A DNA stretch of 58,443 nucleotides from Candidatus Ruania gallistercoris (GCA_019116305.1 DXBY01000278.1:1-58443), one strand, 5' to 3'; counted from the stretch's first letter, positions 15,774-25,608 are shown. Notes: generated from the sequence alone by a model not told the origin. A program made the numbers and translations.

Positions 15774-16991
15774 ATGTCCGTGAACACCCACCCAGAAGTT
15801 CTGCTCTACCCGCGGATCCGCAAGTCCCCGTTCTTCTACGCCTCCCGGCGGCACGGGGTCGCGATGTACAGCGTCTACAACCGCACCTACCATCCGCGCC
15901 ACTACGGCGACCCGGTGGCGGAGTACTGGGCGCTGCTCAATGGCGTCACGCTCTGGGACGTCGGCGTCGAACGGCAGGTCGAGATCACCGGTCCGGACGC
16001 GTTCGCCTTCACCAACCTGCTCGTCACCCGCGACCTGACCAAGTGCCAGGTGGGTCAGTGCAAGTACGTGTTCCTCACCGATACCGATGGCGGCATCCTC
16101 AACGACCCCGTGCTGCTGCGGCTGGGGGAGAACCACTTCTGGCTCTCCCTGGCGGACAGTGACATCCTGCTCTGGGCCCGCGGGGTCGCCTACCGCTCCG
16201 GGTACGACGTACAGATCCGGGAGGTCGACGTAGCCCCGGTGCAGGTCCAGGGGCCGCTCTCGATCGCTGTGATGCGGGACCTGTTCGGGGACGCCGTGCT
16301 CGACATCGGCTACTACTACCTGCACGAATTCACCCTGGACGGTAGTGAGGTGATCGTCTCCCGCACCGGCTACACCGCCGAGATCGGGTACGAGATCTAC
16401 GTTCGGGACGCGAGCCGCAACGCGATGGACGTCTGGGACCGGATCGTGGCGGCGGGCCGGCCGCACGGGCTGCAGGTGATCGGGCCCTGCCACATCCGCC
16501 GGATCGAGGGCGGCATCCTTGCTCACGGCTGCGACATCACCTTCGAGACCAACCCGTACGAGGTGGGGATGGGTTATGACTGGATGGTCAGCCTGGACCA
16601 GGAGGCCGACTTCATCGGCAAGGAGGCCCTGACCCGGATCCGGGCCGAAGGTCCGCGCCGCAAGCTCGCCGGGGTGGAGATAGGCGGGCCGCCGCTGGGC
16701 AGCTTCAACGACGGGTCGATGGTCGACGTCTTCGGCGTCCAGCACGAGGGCAGGCGGGTCGGGGAGGTCACCTCGGCGTGCCACTCGCCCCGGCTAGAGA
16801 AGAACATCGGCTACGCGATGGTCCCGATCGAACTCACCGAGCTCGGCACCGCACTCCAGGTCGAGGTCGAGGGAGAGGCGAGGGACGCCGTCGTGGTGGC
16901 GAAGCCGTTCATCGACCCCACCAAGGAGCAGCCGAAACAGGATGTCAGCGCCCTGGCCGGCGCCGCGGCACCCGCTTCCCGACAGGTCTGA
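15774..16991 (+). CDS. DmdA-like THF-dependent methyltransferase (GcvT family)
   Basis: A 405-residue GcvT-fold protein that resembles dimethylsulfoniopropionate demethylase DmdA more than glycine-cleavage T protein. Shared features include RKSPFF and SVYN near the N-terminus, VERQVEITGPDA, VGQCKYVFLT, GGILNDPVLLRL and SLADSDILLWA in the first 130 residues, and a GcvT C-terminal barrel with DFIGKEAL. Family members move a methyl group from sulfur or oxygen to THF, giving 5-methyl-THF; close relatives act on DMSP or on methoxylated aromatics. The start ATG follows GGAGG at five bases. MetF-like and formate-THF ligase genes follow at once, which would process the product. The true substrate is open. 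Confidence 0.8.
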   Translation: MSVNTHPEVLLYPRIRKSPFFYASRRHGVAMYSVYNRTYHPRHYGDPVAEYWALLNGVTLWDVGVERQVEITGPDAFAFTNLLVTRDLTKCQVGQCKYVFLTDTDGGILNDPVLLRLGENHFWLSLADSDILLWARGVAYRSGYDVQIREVDVAPVQVQGPLSIAVMRDLFGDAVLDIGYYYLHEFTLDGSEVIVSRTGYTAEIGYEIYVRDASRNAMDVWDRIVAAGRPHGLQVIGPCHIRRIEGGILAHGCDITFETNPYEVGMGYDWMVSLDQEADFIGKEALTRIRAEGPRRKLAGVEIGGPPLGSFNDGSMVDVFGVQHEGRRVGEVTSACHSPRLEKNIGYAMVPIELTELGTALQVEVEGEARDAVVVAKPFIDPTKEQPKQDVSALAGAAAPASRQV

Positions 16992-16992
16992 G

Positions 16993-17889
16993 ATGGCCGC
17001 CCGGCGCCGCCTCGGCCGCCCCGCCAGACGGTGGGCGGAGGAGATGGTGCGCCGGCCGCGGTTCGAGGTGATCCCGCTGCCGGGGATCGAGGACGAGGTG
17101 CTGCAGCACCTGCCCGCCGGGGCGACGGTCACGGTCACTGCCTCGCCGCGCCGGGGGTTGGGCCCCACCCTTGAGCTCGCCACCCGGCTCGCGTTGCGCG
17201 GGGTCGACGCCGTTCCGCACCTGGCCGCGCGGCAGGTCACCGGCACCACGGAGCTGCGGGGCATCCTGCGCGATCTCGATGCTGCCGGGGTGGCCGAGGT
17301 GTTCGTGGTAGGCGGGGACCTGGCGGAGCCGGTCGGGGAGTTCACCGGCGCGCTCGAGCTGCTCCAGGCGATGGACAGCATCGGGCACGAGCTCACCGTG
17401 GGCATCGCCGGCTACCCGGAGACACACCCGCTGATCGTCGACGACGTCGCCGTGCAGGCGATGTGGGACAAGCAGGCCCACGCCGCCTACATCGTCAGCC
17501 AGATGGCCTTCGAGGCCCGGGTGGTGCTGGAGTGGGTCCGGCGGCTGCGCCGACGCGGGATCGTGCTGCCGGTGCTGGTGGGCATCGCTGGACCGGTCGG
17601 AACCACCCGTCTGCTCCGGGTGGGCACCCGGGTGGGGGTCGGGGACTCGCTGCGGGTGCTGCGCAAGCATCGCGGCATGCTCCGGCACCTCCCGGGGGCG
17701 TGGACCCCCGGCCACCTGCTGGACGAGCTCGACCCCGCCTTCGCCGACCCCGGCTACGGTCTGGCCGGACTGCACGTGTACACCTTCAACGCGCTGCCGG
17801 AGACCGCCCGGTGGTGGCAACAGACCATCGCCGGCCAAGCGGGCTGGGCCGTCGACGGCGGTCCGGTGGACCACACCCCAGGGAGATGA
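16993..17889 (+). CDS. MetF-like methylenetetrahydrofolate reductase family protein
   Basis: A 298-residue TIM-barrel protein of the MetF family, which interconverts 5-methyl-THF and methylene-THF with bound FAD. Recognisable landmarks are PHLAARQ (about residue 75), VVGGDLAEP (about 105), GIAGYPETHPL (about 137), the KQAHAAYIVSQMAFEA region (about 158-173) and LVGIAGPVG (about 195). ATG 16993 is one base after the stop of the DmdA-like gene and gives the normal length; the frame extends upstream but only into the neighbour. It diverges from housekeeping MetF, as expected for a pathway-specific copy working in the oxidative direction. Placed between a methyltransferase and formate-THF ligase. 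Confidence 0.8.
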   Translation: MAARRRLGRPARRWAEEMVRRPRFEVIPLPGIEDEVLQHLPAGATVTVTASPRRGLGPTLELATRLALRGVDAVPHLAARQVTGTTELRGILRDLDAAGVAEVFVVGGDLAEPVGEFTGALELLQAMDSIGHELTVGIAGYPETHPLIVDDVAVQAMWDKQAHAAYIVSQMAFEARVVLEWVRRLRRRGIVLPVLVGIAGPVGTTRLLRVGTRVGVGDSLRVLRKHRGMLRHLPGAWTPGHLLDELDPAFADPGYGLAGLHVYTFNALPETARWWQQTIAGQAGWAVDGGPVDHTPGR

Positions 17890-17893
17890 GCCG

Positions 17894-19603
17894 ATGACCC
17901 AGACCACCACGACCCCGGGAAACCTGCAGATCGCCCAGAATGCCGCGCTGCGACCGATCGAGGAGGTGGCCGCCGGTATGGGGCTCGGTGCGCACCTGCT
18001 CGAACCGTACGGGCGTGGGGTCGCCAAGATCGACCTCGCCGCGATCGAGGAGGTGGCCGACCGGCCGCGGGCGAAGTATGTCGTCGTCAGCGCGATCACA
18101 CCCACCCCGCTCGGCGAGGGAAAGACGACCACCACAGTGGGCCTTGGGCAGGGCTTGTCCCGGATCGGCCGCCCGGCCACGATCGCCATCCGGCAGGCGT
18201 CCATGGGCCCCACGCTCGGGATCAAGGGCGGAGCCGCCGGCGGCGGGTACAGCCAGGTGGTGCCGATGGAACGGCTGAACATCCACCTCACCGGGGACCT
18301 GCACGCGGTCACCGCCGCGCACAACCAGCTTGCCGCGATGATCGACAACGAGCTCTACCGCGGCAACCCGCTCGGTATCGACCCGGACGCGGTCAGCTGG
18401 CGGCGGGTGCTGGACGTCAACGACCGGGCCCTGCGCGACATCGTGACCGGGCTGGGTCCGCGCACCAATGGTCCGGTGCGCCAGACCGGGTTCGACATCA
18501 CCGCCGCCTCGGAGCTGATGGCCACCCTGGCGATGGCCACCTCACTGCGCGACCTGCGCGAACGCCTGGGCCGCACGGTGGTGGGCTACACCCGGGACTC
18601 CGAACCGGTCACTGCTGAGCAGCTCCGCGCCGCCGGGGCGATGACCGTGCTGCTGCGTGAGGCGCTGAAGCCGAACCTGCTGCAGACCCTGGAGAACACC
18701 CCCGCGCTGGTGCACGCCGGACCGTTCGGCAACATCGCCACCGGGAACTCCTCGGTGGTGGCCGACCTGATCGGGATCCACACGGGCGACTACCTGGTCA
18801 CCGAGGCCGGGTTCGGCGCGGACATGGGCGCCGAACGCTTCTTCAACCTCAAGTGCCGCGTCTCCGGCCTGGTTCCGGACGCCGCCGTGGTCGTTGCCAC
18901 CGTGCGGGCGTTGAAGGTGCACTCCGGCCGGCACACCGTGGTGGCCGGGCGTCCGCTGCCGCCGGAGCTGCTGGCCGAGAACCCCGACGACGTCTACGCC
19001 GGCGCCGACAACCTGCGCGCACAGATCGCCAACATCGCCCGGCACGGGGTGACCCCCGTGGTGGCGATCAACGCCTTCGGCGGCGACTTCGCCTCCGAGC
19101 ACGAGGCGATCCGGGCCGTTGCGGCCGAGGCTGGCGTGCGGTGCGCTTTGTCCACCCACTTCACCGACGGCGGCGCCGGTGCGGTCGAGCTCGCCGAGGC
19201 AGTGGCCGAGGCCGCCGAGGAACCCAGCGACTTCCACTTCCTGTACCCGGCCGAAGCGGGGCTGCGGGAGAAGATCGAGACCATCGCCACCCAGGTCTAC
19301 GGCGCCGACGGCGTGGAGTACGCCCCGGCCGCCGCGCGCTCGTTGGACCTGTACGAGCGCAGCGGTTTCGCCGACCTGCCGATCTGCATGGCCAAGACCC
19401 ACCTGTCCCTGTCTGCGGACCCGACGCTCCGCGGTGCCCCCACCGGATGGACGCTTCCGGTGCGGGAGGTGCGGGCCTCGGTCGGGGCCGGGTTCATCTA
19501 CCCGATCTGCGGGCAGATGCAGACGATGCCGGGCCTGGGCTCGGATCCGGCGGCCGCGCACATCGACATCAACGACGACGGCGAGACGGTCGGCCTGTTC
19601 TGA
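17894..19603 (+). CDS. fhs: Formate-tetrahydrofolate ligase
   Basis: A 569-residue formyl-THF synthetase, near the normal 555-560 length. The nucleotide loop TPTPLGEGKTTTTVGLGQGL lies around residue 75, and other family blocks include RQASMGPTLGIKGGAAGGGYSQV and the strongly conserved ETGFGADMG-like TEAGFGADMGAERFF near residue 305. The C-terminus ends DINDDGETVGLF. The enzyme joins formate to THF with ATP, or in reverse makes ATP from formyl-THF. As the third gene of the DmdA-like operon it offers the exit from THF-bound carbon to formate. A methylene-THF dehydrogenase (FolD) is needed to link MetF and this step and is not in the window. Confidence 0.96.
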   Translation: MTQTTTTPGNLQIAQNAALRPIEEVAAGMGLGAHLLEPYGRGVAKIDLAAIEEVADRPRAKYVVVSAITPTPLGEGKTTTTVGLGQGLSRIGRPATIAIRQASMGPTLGIKGGAAGGGYSQVVPMERLNIHLTGDLHAVTAAHNQLAAMIDNELYRGNPLGIDPDAVSWRRVLDVNDRALRDIVTGLGPRTNGPVRQTGFDITAASELMATLAMATSLRDLRERLGRTVVGYTRDSEPVTAEQLRAAGAMTVLLREALKPNLLQTLENTPALVHAGPFGNIATGNSSVVADLIGIHTGDYLVTEAGFGADMGAERFFNLKCRVSGLVPDAAVVVATVRALKVHSGRHTVVAGRPLPPELLAENPDDVYAGADNLRAQIANIARHGVTPVVAINAFGGDFASEHEAIRAVAAEAGVRCALSTHFTDGGAGAVELAEAVAEAAEEPSDFHFLYPAEAGLREKIETIATQVYGADGVEYAPAAARSLDLYERSGFADLPICMAKTHLSLSADPTLRGAPTGWTLPVREVRASVGAGFIYPICGQMQTMPGLGSDPAAAHIDINDDGETVGLF

Positions 19604-19952
19604 GCGTTTCGGACAGCTCGTCCTTCTTCGGCACCCTCCGACCGTGCAGTCGGAGTGCACCGGGGGACTCGAGGCTCGCTAGATGACCGTGGTCGAGCAG
19701 GCGGAGGTTGTTCGCCGGCCATGGGCACTATGACCCGGACGCCGGGGTGACCAGTCTGCTGCACTGGACTCTCGCGGAGGTGGGCGTGCGCCCTCCTGCC
19801 GACCGGCTGGCGGTGCGGCGGGCGGTGGCGGCCGGGCGCGGAACGCAGTACCACCGATGCCACCGCCACTGGCTATGGCGCGCGACCGGGAGGGTGAGGC
19901 GCTCACCCAGGTTCCCCTGTCCGCGAAACCCAGGTCCCGCCGTCGAACGCTC
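19604..19952. other. Intergenic region upstream of groEL, no supported gene
   Basis: About 350 bases between fhs and the groEL promoter. A plus-strand frame starting at TTG 19708 encodes a protein-like stretch (HYDPDAGVTSLLHWTLAEVG, then VRPPADRLAVRRAVAAG), but it has no good start and runs through the groEL promoter region, so it may be the remnant of a lost gene. A hyphenated repeat of GTGCAGTCGGAGTGCAC type near 19642 could form a small hairpin after fhs. Confidence 0.3.
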
Positions 19953-19979
19953 CTTGCACTCGCACAGCGAGAGTGCCAA
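19953..19979. promoter_or_regulatory. CIRCE operator 1 of groEL
   Basis: CTTGCACTC, nine bases, GAGTGCCAA: 15 of 18 arm positions match the CIRCE consensus TTAGCACTC-N9-GAGTGCTAA, the HrcA repressor site. It overlaps a promoter formed by TTGCAC (19954) and CAATAT (19977) with 17 bases between, so HrcA bound here would block RNA polymerase. Confidence 0.85.
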
Positions 19980-19987
19980 TATTGGCG

Positions 19988-20014
19988 TTAGCACTCTCAC
20001 TAGGAGAGTGACAA
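19988..20014. promoter_or_regulatory. CIRCE operator 2 of groEL
   Basis: TTAGCACTC, nine bases, GAGTGACAA: the left arm is a perfect CIRCE half and the right matches 7 of 9. It lies eight bases after operator 1 in the region of the transcription start. The right half of operator 1 and the left half here also form an inverted pair. Confidence 0.85.
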
Positions 20015-20052
20015 TCGTGGTCAGCGGGACGAGGCGCTGGGCGGGTGCGTGA

Positions 20053-21768
<1,716 letters not shown>

Positions 21769-21838
21769 GAATCATCGCGCCGGTAGCGGCCCGATCGAGG
21801 CGAGGTCATCCTCGCCACGGGTCACTGTCAGCCCGATA

Positions 21839-21889
21839 GGCACGCGACGACCCCCGGTTCCCACGTGGAGCCGGGGGTCGTTGCGTGCC
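21839..21889 (+). terminator. Long-stem terminator after groEL
   Basis: A 19-base-pair stem (21839-21857 with 21871-21889, one G-T pair) around a 13-base loop, starting 71 bases after the groEL stop. There is no U-run, as is common for terminator-like hairpins of high-GC actinomycetes. Confidence 0.7.
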
Positions 21890-22026
21890 GTGGCGCTCGC
21901 CGGGCGGAGTACGCTGCCGGATATGGGCAGCCCCAGGGGATCCCACGGATTCGACGCCGCGGGTGGCCAGTACCAGGTGGGCGCCTTTGTGCAACGGTCC
22001 GCGCGGTTCCGCGGGGTGCAGATGAG

Positions 22027-22644
22027 ATGACCGACGGTGCGATCCCACCACCGAGCCCGTACGATCCGGGCGCGCCACTCACTCCGCCACCGGCGACCCA
22101 CCAGGTGGTGGTGAAAGCCACGCGGGGGACCATCTTCGGCCAGACGATCTTCGGCGTGCTGCTCCTCCTGCTCGGCTGTGCTGCCCTCGCGGTCGCCATC
22201 GTCCAGCCGCCGCCGGAGGGCAGAGTAGTGGTGCTGGTGGTCGGTGGCGTCTTCAGTCTCCTCGGGCTGCTGGTGTGCCTCACCCTGAAGCGAACGTTGC
22301 GGTCGCAGACCTACACATTCACCCGCGCGGGACTCGAGGGTACGGCTGCCGTGGGCGGCAGGTTCCGGCTGCCGTGGGCGGCTCTTGACAGCGTCACCAT
22401 CGAGACCTGGGAGAAGCTGGGATTCTGGGAGACGCTGCTCCATCGGCGGCTCCACCTGGCTCGGTTCAGCTACCTCCTGCTCGCGTTGCGGCCGGGTGCC
22501 GACCTCAGTGGTGTCCCGGCAGCCTGGACCACGTGGAAGGTGGTGCGACTGCCGTTCTGGAACCGGCCCGAGCTGGTCCACGCTCTGGCCTACGGCTGCC
22601 GGACGTTCGCCGGCGCGACGTTTCAGGGCGTCAGCGTGCGCTGA
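22027..22644 (+). CDS. Small membrane protein with PH-like domain
   Basis: A 205-residue protein of unknown function. After a proline-rich N-terminus there are two adjacent transmembrane segments (about residues 37-60 and 67-92), then a soluble beta-rich region beginning LRSQTYTFTRAGLEGTAAVG with LPWAALDSVTIETW. This resembles bacterial PH-like domains found in small membrane proteins, as a structural guess only. ATG 22027 lies after the membrane-free stretch and gives a sensible N-terminus; the frame itself extends upstream to 21865 across the groEL terminator, which is unlikely to be coding. Monocistronic; the next gene is convergent. Confidence 0.65.
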   Translation: MTDGAIPPPSPYDPGAPLTPPPATHQVVVKATRGTIFGQTIFGVLLLLLGCAALAVAIVQPPPEGRVVVLVVGGVFSLLGLLVCLTLKRTLRSQTYTFTRAGLEGTAAVGGRFRLPWAALDSVTIETWEKLGFWETLLHRRLHLARFSYLLLALRPGADLSGVPAAWTTWKVVRLPFWNRPELVHALAYGCRTFAGATFQGVSVR

Positions 22645-22687
22645 CCTCACGGTGGGAGGGGAGGAGGTGCGGGCGAGGCGCCCGCGC

Positions 22688-23569
22688 CTATCGGGCGGCC
22701 AGGTCCGCGAGCTCGGTCTCCAGGTTGGTGCGCGCTCGGGTCTGCCACCGCTGCGCGCCCACGCCCGTACGGAACAACGGCTCCTGGGCGAGCAGGTGGT
22801 GCACGACGGCGCTTCTTCCGGTGATCCAGTCCGGCTCGCTCACGTGGGCGTACTCGGCGCGCACCTGCTGCAGGTACCGGGCGTAACCGGCGCTGTCCCG
22901 GCCGAGGACGGCCAGGTCGGCGTCGCAGAGCAGGGCGCCGGTCGCGTCGCCGGTAGCGGGGGAGTGGGACCGGGTGAGCAGCACCAGTCGTTCCACCTCT
23001 GCCACCTCCGCCTCGGCGAGGCCGGTCCCGGGCAGGGTGGCGGTGGCCAGGTCAGCCGAGGCCTGTTCATCCGCACCAGCGGCGCCGGTGTAGACGGCGT
23101 CGTGGTACCAGGCGGCCAGCTGGACCTGCCGTGGCGGGGGTGCCGGTGCGCAGAGTTGGTCCAGCGCGGTGAGCACATCGAGCAGGTGGGTGACGGTGTG
23201 GTAGCGCCGGTGTGGCTCCTGCCAACGGCGGAGCAGGTTCGCACCCAGTCCGGGCTGCCCGGGCAGGAGGGACTCCCACCGGCCGGTGAGCACCGCGCTC
23301 ACCCGCTCCGGCCGGGCGCGTGCCGGCAGCCGCAGACCGCTGTTCCGTAACCGGCGGATCAGCTCGCCCGCGCTCACCGGCACCGCGCCCAGGTCGACGA
23401 GCTGGTCGTGTCGCTCCTCCGGGACGTCGTAGTGGTCACCGTCGAAGGCACGGTCGGCCAGCCCCGCGCTGGCTGCGAAGTGGTGCAGCTCAGCCAGGGA
23501 GCGGTCCGAGATCAGGTGGGAGAACCGGGTCCGGTGCGCCGGCCACATCGGCGGATCGATGAGGATCAC
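22688..23569 (-). CDS. DUF4031-HD fusion protein (predicted metal-dependent hydrolase)
   Basis: A 293-residue protein with two parts. Residues 1-95 (MILIDPPMWPAHRTRFSHLI onward) match the DUF4031 type of small domain. From ~100 an HD-superfamily domain follows, with YHTVTHLLDVL (first His), AAWYHDAVY (the HD pair), DEQASADLA (helix acidic residue) and LLCDADLAVLG (late Asp), so all metal ligands are present. A phosphohydrolase on nucleotides is likely; the true substrate is unknown. GTG 23569 is the start. It is next to a WXG100 gene and to a second HD-type paralogue at 24169, which shares the AEYAHV/AEYAHI helix, making this a duplicated family within one locus. Confidence 0.75.
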   Translation of the reverse strand: MILIDPPMWPAHRTRFSHLISDRSLAELHHFAASAGLADRAFDGDHYDVPEERHDQLVDLGAVPVSAGELIRRLRNSGLRLPARARPERVSAVLTGRWESLLPGQPGLGANLLRRWQEPHRRYHTVTHLLDVLTALDQLCAPAPPPRQVQLAAWYHDAVYTGAAGADEQASADLATATLPGTGLAEAEVAEVERLVLLTRSHSPATGDATGALLCDADLAVLGRDSAGYARYLQQVRAEYAHVSEPDWITGRSAVVHHLLAQEPLFRTGVGAQRWQTRARTNLETELADLAAR

Positions 23570-23595
23570 GCAGCCGAGCCTAATCCGCAGTGCGG

Positions 23596-23670
23596 CCCCG
23601 ATGCCCCGGCGTCCCGGTGCCCCGATGTCCCGGGGCCCCGAGCGCCCCGCGTCCCGGTGCCCCTCGTGCC
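23596..23670. repeat. CCCCG-rich imperfect repeats
   Basis: Short intergenic stretch built of degenerate CCCCG/CCCGG units; GTCCCGGTGCCCC occurs twice (23611-23623 and 23651-23663), 40 bases apart. No gene or hairpin was convincing here. Confidence 0.5.
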
Positions 23671-23694
23671 CAGGCCTCTACCAGGCGCTCGACG

Positions 23695-23985
23695 TCAGCG
23701 GCTGAACATGCGCAGGTTGCTGGTCTCCACGTCTGCGTACTGGCGCGCGCTGGCGTCCAGGGCATGCGAGATGTTGTCCAGCGAGGCTTCGACCTGGCGC
23801 TGGGTCGCCCGCCAGTCGGTGATCAGGGCGCCGAACGCGGCCGACGCCCCACCCCGCCACGACGACTGCAGCGCGGTGAGATGGCGCATCATGTTCGTCA
23901 CCTCCGTGTTGATGATCGTGGCTGATGCCCGGGCGGATGCTCCCGCCCGGGCGACCTCTGCACTGTCCACTTCGAAACGCGGCAT
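23695..23985 (-). CDS. WXG100 (ESAT-6-like) protein
   Basis: A 96-residue all-helical protein with the WXG signature in the middle (QSSWRGGASAAFG, around residue 43), the exact size of the WXG100 family. These proteins are substrates or partners of type VII secretion (FtsK-like EccC). It follows AAGGAGAG just before its ATG on the minus strand. It stands alone: no second WXG100 gene, EccC, EccB or membrane pore gene is in the window, so secretion would need components elsewhere. It lies between two HD-superfamily paralogues, all on the minus strand, which may mean a shared role or chance. Confidence 0.85.
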   Translation of the reverse strand: MPRFEVDSAEVARAGASARASATIINTEVTNMMRHLTALQSSWRGGASAAFGALITDWRATQRQVEASLDNISHALDASARQYADVETSNLRMFSR

Positions 23986-24168
23986 GATCTCTCCTTGGTC
24001 CGGGCTGGCCTGGTGCGCAGCCGATGCCCCGACGCTAGGAGGGGTGCGCGGTCAGGCGTGCGCCGGGTGGGGGAGGGGTGTGGACAACGGGGCATCAGGC
24101 TGGGTCCGGGTGGTACAGCAGGACGGCCGCCGGGGCGGGGGCGTGGCACGTTCCCGGCCGGACCGGTC

Positions 24169-25608
24169 TCAGTCCTCGCTGCGCTGACCGCTCCCGCTAC
24201 GTTGATCATTCTCGCTGCGCCGGCCGTTCCCGCTGCCCCGGCCGTCCTCGCCACCGGAGTGGTCCGCAGCCGGCGGCCGCCGCTTGATCGCCGGCATCCG
24301 CGGCGGGCGACTCAGCGAGGAGGTCTCGTCGAGATCATCGCTCGCGCCCGGCACACCCTCGTTCGGACCGGTGTCACCAGCCCCTGGCTCCAGCGGTGAG
24401 GGGGCGCTGCTGCTGCGCCTGCGGACCCGGCCGGCGTCCGGCCCACCCCGCTGCGCTGCCTCCTGCTCAGCCACCTCGCGGGCACGATGTTCGGCCCAGC
24501 GGCGTTGGCTGCGTTCGGCCACGGTCTCAGTCCGAGCGTCCTCGGCATCGCCCTCGCGGGGATCGGCTGCCGACCTCGACGCGACCGGTCGGTCGGCCAC
24601 GGGGGCGTTCTCGATCGAGGCACCCCCGAGCTGTCTGGCCTCCTGCTCGGTACCGCTCGGCGTGTGCCCCGTGGCGCCGGGATCCTCGACCTCCCGCGGT
24701 TCGAAGCCACCTGGACCTGGCCCACCGTCAGGGAGCTCGACCTCCTCGGGAACAGCGGGCAGCTCCTGCACACCCCGCCCGGCAGGCGACGTAGCCTGAC
24801 CCGGGCGAGCTCCGCCGTCGCCGGCTTGCGCACCGACTCCCTCCGCGGCCGGACCCGCATGCTCATCTCGCGGCGACCGCCCCTCCGCCGCGGCGTCCAG
24901 TCGCTCATCCTCATCCGTGGCGAGCTGCGCGGCCTCGGCGGTGAGCCGGTCCAGCTCGGCGGTGAGGTTCTCCCGGGCGGCATCCTCCCAGATCTGGGCC
25001 ATCGGGCTCTGGAACAGGTGGGTGCGGTCGAGCAGCTTGGTCACGATCGCCAGCCGGGCGCGCACATAGTCCTCCCGCGGGATGTGCGCGTACTCGGCCC
25101 GGACCTCCTTGCGGTAGGCGGCATACCGTTGTGGCTCCGCGGCCAGACCGCCCAGATCCGCGTCGCAGAGCGCCTGAGCGTCGATATCGCCCTTCGGCGC
25201 GGAATGCCGGGCGATGCCCAGGATCAGCGCAGCGATCCGGTCCACCACCTCCACCGGCACCCCGAGCTCGGTCAGCTCGGTGCGTGCCAGCTCGGCCGAG
25301 GCCGGTTCGTCGACACCACCCCGGCGGGCATAGGCGTGCTGGGCGGCGGCGTTGAACACGGCGCCGTGGTACCACGCGGCCAGGCGCACCACGTTCGGGT
25401 CGTGCGTCTCCGGGGCCAGCTCGTCCACCCGGGCGAGCACGGCGATCAGGCGGCGCAGGTTGTGGTGGATCCGCTCCGGGGCGGACCACCGCTCGATCAT
25501 CCGCTCGCCGTAGGCCTCCAGCCTGGCCTGGTCCGCCGTGGCGCCGACGTCCTGGAGACTGCGCCGCCACGCCGCCAACACCCACGTAGGTGCGTCGAAG
25601 ACGCCCAT
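24169..25608 (-). CDS. HD-superfamily paralogue with long disordered tail (HD changed to HG)
   Basis: A 478-residue protein. Residues ~1-200 are an HD-like domain closely related to the HD part of the gene at 22688 (shared LAAWYH, DEPASAELAR, LCDADLGGLA, VRAEYAHI), without the DUF4031 part. The HD pair reads WYHGAVF: the metal-binding Asp is Gly82 (GGC, 25363-25365). Other ligands (first His, late Asp) remain, so it looks like a pseudoenzyme or a changed-metal variant. From ~250 on, the sequence is acidic, proline- and arginine-rich and probably unstructured, to the C-terminal SGSGQRSED. ATG 25608 is chosen as start. Tail function unknown. Confidence 0.7.
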   Translation of the reverse strand: MGVFDAPTWVLAAWRRSLQDVGATADQARLEAYGERMIERWSAPERIHHNLRRLIAVLARVDELAPETHDPNVVRLAAWYHGAVFNAAAQHAYARRGGVDEPASAELARTELTELGVPVEVVDRIAALILGIARHSAPKGDIDAQALCDADLGGLAAEPQRYAAYRKEVRAEYAHIPREDYVRARLAIVTKLLDRTHLFQSPMAQIWEDAARENLTAELDRLTAEAAQLATDEDERLDAAAEGRSPRDEHAGPAAEGVGAQAGDGGARPGQATSPAGRGVQELPAVPEEVELPDGGPGPGGFEPREVEDPGATGHTPSGTEQEARQLGGASIENAPVADRPVASRSAADPREGDAEDARTETVAERSQRRWAEHRAREVAEQEAAQRGGPDAGRVRRRSSSAPSPLEPGAGDTGPNEGVPGASDDLDETSSLSRPPRMPAIKRRPPAADHSGGEDGRGSGNGRRSENDQRSGSGQRSED

